Shown here: one piece after another, positions 58,259-64,000 of the stretch
How positions within the stretch are numbered: the first letter of the stretch is position 1
Layout: every line of letters starts with the position of its first letter
Origin: Zonotrichia leucophrys gambelii
Lineage: Eukaryota; Chordata; Aves; Passeriformes; Passerellidae
Length of the DNA: 64,000 nucleotides
NCBI RefSeq assembly: GCF_028769735.1
Contig: NC_088179.1
Span: 5,216,001-5,280,000 of the forward strand
Reading direction: 5' to 3'
Program-made: the position numbers and the translations under genes
Notes under the pieces: model-generated
Told to the model about the DNA's origin: nothing
The model's input: the letters and a program-made list of their open reading frames with translations, nothing else
Databases searched by the model: none

Positions 58259-58643
58259 TGTCACAGACATCTCTCAGGAAAAATCCTTTCCTTAGGATTT
58301 TTCCTCCTGAGAAGCTGAGAGGCCTCAGGAACAAAATATAAACAATGGTTATCTGCTGCTGTGGAATGCAGCAGGTGCATCTGTGATTGGTCTCATGTGG
58401 TTGTTTCTAATTAATGGCCAATCACAGTCAGCTGGCTTGGACGAAGAGTCTGAGCCACAAACTTTTGTTATCATTCATTCTTTTTCTATTCTTAGCTAGC
58501 CTTCTGAGAAAATCCTTTCTTCTCTTCTTTTAGTATAGTTTTAATGTAATATATGTAATAAAATAATAAATCAAGCCTTCTGAAACATGGAGTCAGATCC
58601 TCATCTCTTCCCTCATCCTAAGACCCCTGTAAGCACAGTCACA
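58259..58643 (+). mobile_element. Solo LTR, family 1 (ERV, 385 bp)
   Basis: Begins TGTCACAGACAT and ends AGCACAGTCACA. Shares the CCAAT-box block and the AATAATAAATCAAGCC region with the copies at 33018 and 49777. Flanks GGGCAC and AGGAAC match at only four of six positions, so the duplication is degraded or absent. Confidence 0.86.
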
Positions 58644-59020
58644 AGGAACCCCAAACCAAACTCTGTTTGGAGAGGGACCCTGAGACAAAAAGCCCAGAGT
58701 TTCAGTCTGTTGTGGCAAACTTGAGGTGATCCTGCTGGGAACCCACTCACACAGCCCTCGGACCGAGAGATTCCTGGTGCACTTAGGGAAATACTCCTTG
58801 CCCAGGCAGCTGCAGTCAACATCTCAGAGAGAAAATTCCAGCCCCAAACAGGCTTTACAAAGGCCAAAAGGGGGATGACAGCAACGGAGAGCCCGTCTGA
58901 GGAGGGCTACAGAAAGAAATCCATCAGGCAGTGCCTGCTGCAATGTTTGCAAATCCTGCAGCTCTGGAATATGCTCCTTCCCCAGCTGCTCCAGCCTGGA
59001 GGAGTGTGGCACAGCCTGGA

Positions 59021-59770
59021 GCAGTGAGTGCTGCAGGAGTGTGATCTGTGCCCATCTCTGAGCACTGTGAGCAGTGAGTGCTGCAGGGATGTGCTCAGTG
59101 CCCATCATTAAGAGTATGAGCAGTGAGTGCTGCAGGAATGTGATCTGTGCCCATCATTGAGAGTGTGAGCAGTGAGTGCTGCAGGAATGTGATCTGTGCT
59201 CACCACTGAGCAGTGAGTGCTGCAGGAATGTGATCTGTGCTCAGTGTGAGCAGTGAGTGCTGCAGGAATGTGCTCTGTACCCATCATTGAGAGTGTGAGC
59301 AGTGAGTGCTGCAGGAATGTGATCTGTGCCCATCACAGAGCAGTGAGTGCTGCAGGAATGTGATCTGTGCTCACCACTGAGCAGTGAGTGCTGCAGGAAT
59401 GTGATCTGTGCTCAGTGTGAGCAGTGAGTGCTGCAGGAATGTGCTCTGTACCCATCATTGAGAGTGTGAGCAGTGAGTGCTGCAGGAATGTGATCTGTGC
59501 CCATCACAGAGCAGTGAGTGCTGCAGGAATGTGATCTGTGCTCACCACTGAGCAGTGAGTGCTGCAGGAATGTGATCTGTGCTCAGTGTGAGCAGTGAGT
59601 GCTGCAGGAATGTGCTCTGTACCCATCATTGAGAGTGTGAGCAGTGAGTGCTGCAGGAATGTGATCTGTGCCCATCACTGAGCACTGTGAGCAGTGAGTG
59701 CTGCAGGAATGTGCTCTGTGCTCACCACTGAGCAGTGAGTGCTGCAGGAATGTGATCTGAGCTCATCACA
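59021..59770. repeat. 40-50-bp minisatellite with 171-bp higher-order period
   Basis: About seventeen units start GCAGTGAGTGCTGCAGGAAT and differ in their 3' halves. A four-unit block (49+41+41+40 bp) repeats, seen from the identical unit starts at 59250, 59421 and 59592, exactly 171 bp apart. Outer units are more divergent than the inner block. Confidence 0.97.
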
Positions 59771-60544
59771 GCCCACGGGGTGCATGGGCTCCCAGCACCC
59801 TGATCAATACTGCATTATCCCACCCATCGATCCCCGCTTTGTTTGTGAACTTTACCCCATTGATATCCATTAAAAACTTCAGCAGCACTGATAAGGTTTA
59901 AATCTCCAGCTCCAGACGGGGAAGAAAAGCTGCTTTTAGCCCTGAGCTGCCAATCCTGCCACATCTCAGGGGCAGGGGGACCTTGCAGGCAGATTCTGCT
60001 TGGATAAACTGGGATGCTCCTTTCTCCAGGCTGGACAGGGAAATGACCCCTTGGTCTCTGAAAGCCTAGTTAGAGCCAGACCCTGGACTGGAGCAAGGTG
60101 CAGAGGTTCAAGAGGGTTTGTACACCATTCAAAAAGTTTTGTTGTATCCCCTTTGGTCCCTTCCTAGATCTAGGATGCTGCCTGGGAGGTGGGAATGGGA
60201 ATCATTTTCCAAAGGACAGCTGAGCCTGGGCTACAGGGATCCCACTGGATTGGGACAGTGATGGTGGTGACCCTCAAGGAGCTCTCTGCCAGTCCAGACC
60301 CAATTCAGGACATCCTGCTATAGCTCTTCTATTTCAGCCCTAACCATGCTCAGGATGATCCTGGTAAGTAGAGTCTGACATGAGGAACAAGAAATCTCAT
60401 GACAATTGGGGGAATTCAAAATTCCACACAGTCCAAACCTGCACAGAGGCCTTGGGAAGAGTTCAGGCAGCTCCTGGCTACTTTTCCTCCATGAGAAGGA
60501 CATCACTGCTCTGCCCCATGTTCCTGTGGCTGAAGAAAACTCTT
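59771..60544. other. Intergenic stretch, nothing recognised
   Basis: No gene or repeat family supported. Confidence 0.4.
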
Positions 60545-60627
60545 GGATAAGCTGTAGATGGGAAGTGAAATCAGTGGTTTGCCTTATGGCCAGATGCCAA
60601 AGGACAAGGGGTCCCACACAATGATTT
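60545..60627. repeat. 83-bp dispersed repeat, copy 1
   Basis: Near-identical, without gaps, to 63766-63848 in the same orientation. Starts GGATAA and ends CACAATGATTT. Probably the edge of an unrecognised interspersed element. Confidence 0.75.
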
Positions 60628-60979
60628 CACAAGACCAGATATGCCAGGGAGGTGCAGCCAGAGTGGAGCTGGGCATGGAGCATTTCCCCACCATCCCCTC
60701 TGCACTCCCAGGGCAGGGAGCTCTTCTCCAGATCTGCCACTGACCCCACATCCACTATCACAGATTTTAAATCACTCTGGCTGCTCATCCAGCTGCTGTT
60801 TGCCACATCCCCTCCTCTGCAAACACACGAGGGGAGTGAGTGTGGGAATTCCATGCCAAAGGCTGCCCACGGTGCTGGGGGATAGAGCCACCCTAAACAT
60901 TCCTCCTCCACACCTGAGACCTGGGAATGCTCAGCTTTGGCTGGTGCCCTGAGGATCCCCATGGCCATGGAGGTGTTTC

Positions 60980-61208
60980 CTACCTGTGCTGGTTGGAAAA
61001 GACCCTGGTGCAGAGTGTTCAAGGGCAGTCATGGATGTCCCATCCCTGGAAGTGTCCAAGGCCAGCTTGGACTGGGCTTGGAGCAACCTGGGATAGGGGA
61101 AGGTGTCCATGCCCATGGCAAGGGGTGGAACTAAATGGTCTTTAGGATCCCTTCCAACCATTTGGTCTTTAAGGCCCAATTCCAATCCCAAAACACTCTG
61201 GGATTTTA
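60980..61208 (+). mobile_element. CR1 LINE 3' fragment with duplicated tail
   Basis: GGTTGGAAAAGACCCTGGTG, GGAGCAACCTGGGATAGGGG, then two partial copies of the GGTCTTTAGGATCCCTTCC tail region. Confidence 0.8.
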
Positions 61209-62539
61209 TTGGCATTTAAATATTCTCTGATTCTCTGATTTCCACTTTTTTAACCAAGGGCAGGTTCTCTCCTGGCTCCAGTGAAGAGTCACACACCCCT
61301 TCTGGACATCCCATTTCTAGCTTTGAAGGCCCTGGAGATGTGGAGAATCTGTCCTTCAAGTGGGGCATCCTCACACACTGAACCTGGCGCTTCTTCAATG
61401 CCAGTGTTCCACCCTCCATCATAATCCTGCTGTGGGCACCATCCTGTCCCCTTCCCTTTTCCTCCCGTGGTCACAGAGGCAGGTGTAAAAAACATCAAGC
61501 AGCTTTAGGAAAAATAACCCCCATCCTTGCATTCAACACAGCCCTGCATTACCCCAAGCCTCCTGCTCAGCAATGGTTTTATTGCAGGATGTGAGCTGCA
61601 GCTGGAGGGGCCAGCCCCGCTCTCCCCACACTCCCTGTGTTATTCACAGCTGCAAATTGCTTGGAGATTTCTGGAAGACATCAGAGCGGATCAAACCTGA
61701 TTTCTCTGCAGTCCTTTTAAACGTCCCATTGTAAAATGGATTAACATTCACGGGGATGCTTGGGGATGAAAGGCAGGGGGAGAAAAAACCCCACATCACC
61801 AGGAGGATGCGGTGCCTGAAGCTTCGTGCAATTTTACCTGAAAATGAAGCTTTTGTCAGTGTCTTTTCTACACCAGGCTTTTCCATTCCCTGATGTAATC
61901 TGAACATTTTACTGTTTGTGTCATTAGTGAACAAAAGGGGGAAAATGTGGTGGGGTTTTTTTTTTAAATTAAAGGGCTTTCCCCCCCTCCCGTAGGAATG
62001 GTAAAAGAATATCAAATTATAGCCTGACAAGGTGCACTTGTGAAAGAGAATCGCCAGAGTACAGCAGATCTATATCTTATCTCTCTCTGAAATTGCATGG
62101 CTGGGCCGTGGCTCCGGAGCTGATTTCAGGGGAGCAGGAATTTGGAGGGATGCAGGCTCACAATGAGGAGTGCACTGGAACTATGCATGAGCCAATTTCA
62201 ATTCTGATGAGCTCCTGGCCTCATAGATGAGCAGCAAGAGGCTGCAGGGGAGATGGGGGAGTAATTGTGAGCCCCCAAATTGCCTGAACCTGGGCCTGCA
62301 GCTGGGACAGGGGTGAGGGGAGATGTAATTCTTCCCCAGGGAGATGTGGTTCTTCTTCTCCCCATGGTCTTACCTCTCTCCTCACCCTCTCCTTGGCCAC
62401 TGTGAGGAGCAGGAGGTGGCTGCTTGGTAGCAAAGGGCAGCCCAAGGTGGACAGGCTGATGCATGTTTGCCCCATGGAGAAGCAGCAGATCCAGCACTTT
62501 CACATGGTTTATTTTAAATAAGAAATATGAATTTTGAAC
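61209..62539. other. Intergenic stretch; possible regulatory block at 61640-62110
   Basis: No gene. 61640-62110 is complex, repeat-free and has motifs such as CAGATCTATATCTTATC and TGTGTCATTAGTGAAC. It may be conserved non-coding DNA. Confidence 0.3.
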
Positions 62540-62725
62540 ACGAGCAAAGGGTGGGGAGGCCCTGACTCAGAGTGGCCAGAGAAGCTGTGGCTGGCCCATC
62601 TGTGCAAGTGTCCAAGGCCAGGCTGGATCAACCTGGGCTAGTGGAAGTTATCCCTGCCCATGGCAGGGGGTGGGCCTGGATGGGCTTTAAGGTCCTTTCC
62701 CACCCAAACCATCCTGGCATTCTAT
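62540..62725 (+). mobile_element. CR1 LINE 3' fragment
   Basis: GTCCAAGGCCAGGCTGGATC, GGGCTTTAAGGTCCTTTCCC and tail ATTCTATAA. Confidence 0.85.
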
Positions 62726-62751
62726 AAAAAGCAGTTTTGATGATATTTTAA

Positions 62752-62820
62752 CAGAATCATGGAAAAGTTTGAGTTGGAAGAGTCCTTGATGATCATCTCA
62801 TTCTAACCACCCTTCTGACA
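62752..62820 (-). mobile_element. CR1 LINE 3' tip, inverted relative to the previous
   Basis: AGAATCATGGAAAAGTTTGA, GTTGGAAGAGTCCTTGATGA, reverse-complement CR1 end. Confidence 0.65.
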
Positions 62821-63765
62821 GAGTTTGTTTCCTGCAGCCCAGACTTTAAGGAGACTACTCAAAGACCCAAACATCCACCTGAGGAACACAATAAACTCAG
62901 AGCACTGCTTTAATTAGAAATACAATAAACACTTCCCCATCCCGACCCATCAGGAGCCACAAGTCCTTGTCTCTTTTTAATTGGTTGCGTTTTATTTTTA
63001 TTCTCCTTCCATGCTGCACCCTCACAGTGACTCTCTTTGATCAGAAATCTTTTTAACAAACATTTTCCCAAATGCCGCTCAGATTAGTGGCTCCAGAGTT
63101 CACAAATAGCTCCTCCTGATCCCAGGGTTTCATCTCTGCTCCAGCAGGGACAGCTGCTGATTTATGGCCACATTAAGCAGGGACGTGGACTCACATTGGA
63201 GCCTGATAAATACGAGTCTTTAATATGCGCATGCATCATTTTTATGTTTCTTTTACAAAGAGGCTTTGAGTTGTTGCGCCTTATAAAATTACCCTGAGAG
63301 AATGGCAGCAGTCTGCATGGGAGCCAGGGCTGCTGATGGGGATGAGAGATGCATTTTCTGGAATACTGGCATGCTCTGGGAGCAGTATAAAATTTATGAT
63401 ATCCTGAGCTATTCATTTTCATGGCTTTGGAGAACCTGGGCCTTGTAAAGGCTGTTAGGGATAACTGAGCAAGCGTTTGTTTGTTTGCAGCTTTAACTGC
63501 TTTTTTAATGGCCGAGTTTGATTGTTATTGTAATTAGTAAATGAGCAGTTTTTTGATTTTGTGCTGGTTTTGCTCCACGTTTGCAGCCTGGTTTCTCAAG
63601 GCAGTGAGGTTGGCAGGCTCTCCTGTAACCCTTGCTAAACTCTGGCTGCTTCCAAACTCCCGAATTTGGGAGCGCAGATGAGGTTTCTGAGATAATGAAG
63701 CCCCTGCAAGTGAAAATTTCTGAGTAGAGGAGAGGAAAAGCTCCCACCACTGCTGCCAGGTAAAA
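62821..63765. other. Intergenic stretch, nothing recognised
   Basis: AT-rich complex sequence, 63000-63540, without a recognisable repeat or exon. Confidence 0.4.
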
Positions 63766-63848
63766 GGATAAACTGTAGATAGGAAGCGAAATCAGTGGTT
63801 TGCCTTATGGCCAGATGCCAAAGGACAAAGGGTCCCACACAATGATTT
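63766..63848. repeat. 83-bp dispersed repeat, copy 2
   Basis: Direct copy of 60545-60627. Sequence on either side of the two copies is unrelated. Confidence 0.75.
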
Positions 63849-64000
63849 GGAGGGCAAGGGTGGCAGGGTTTGGGGCTGGCTGTCCACATCCCCCAAAACC
63901 ATCCCAGAGCTGGATTTCTGACCAAGGCATCCAGATGATGATGATGATGAACAGGGAGTCCTCTCTGTTCCCAGAGCAGAGCTGCAAACCATGGAACTGG

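Noticed and set aside
59021..59770. CRISPR-like regular repeats
   Set aside because: Units are contiguous with no unique spacers and the host is a vertebrate; it is a minisatellite.
1..64000. tRNA, rRNA or microRNA genes
   Set aside because: No cloverleaf with A/B boxes and no ribosomal sequence was recognised by eye; a covariance-model scan would be needed to exclude small RNAs fully.

Overview
The window is vertebrate nuclear DNA and reads as a bird, most likely a songbird. It has spliced genes in a mostly non-coding background, more than twenty CR1 LINE 3' ends on both strands, and at least seven solo LTRs of two related families that mostly carry 6-bp target-site duplications. No prokaryotic features are present. 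Long open frames outside the two genes below are chance frames, antisense shadows or simple repeats.

Two protein-coding genes are supported. CLDN18 (claudin-18) is on the + strand at about 8.7-26.2 kb. It has two alternative first coding exons: a stomach-type exon (8715-8934) and, 8 kb downstream, a lung-type exon (16952-17171). Either one joins in phase to four common exons (21031-21195, 22678-22783, 23163-23273, 24098-24275). Each reconstructed protein is 259 aa and ends in the PDZ ligand YDYV. A4GNT (alpha-1,4-N-acetylglucosaminyltransferase, which makes gastric gland-mucin O-glycans) is on the - strand at 37541-38152 and 39453-39857. It has two coding exons, a complete 338-aa product and a DTD catalytic motif. 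The genes converge with about 11 kb between them. Both are associated with gastric mucosa in mammals: one builds the tight-junction barrier, the other modifies the mucus above it.

Layout. 1-8.5 kb: upstream flank with CR1 pieces and a pentanucleotide tract. 8.5-26.2 kb: CLDN18, with a short promoter-like block before each first exon. 26.2-37.0 kb: intergenic, with CR1s, three solo LTRs with clear TSDs and one other LTR-like element; I see no exon of DZIP1L, which I recall lying here in mammals. 37.05-39.9 kb: A4GNT, with a sense-oriented solo LTR in its only coding intron. 39.9-64 kb: upstream/intergenic DNA with no supported protein gene, rich in CR1s, LTRs, a 192-bp TTCCC tract and a minisatellite with a 171-bp higher-order period.

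I found no novel biological system. The most interesting points are the dual-promoter structure of CLDN18, the missing DZIP1L, possible upstream-ORF and LTR effects on A4GNT, the higher-order minisatellite and a perfect 15-bp hairpin in CLDN18 intron 1. Repeat families were recognised by eye, so their edges are approximate unless a target-site duplication fixes them.
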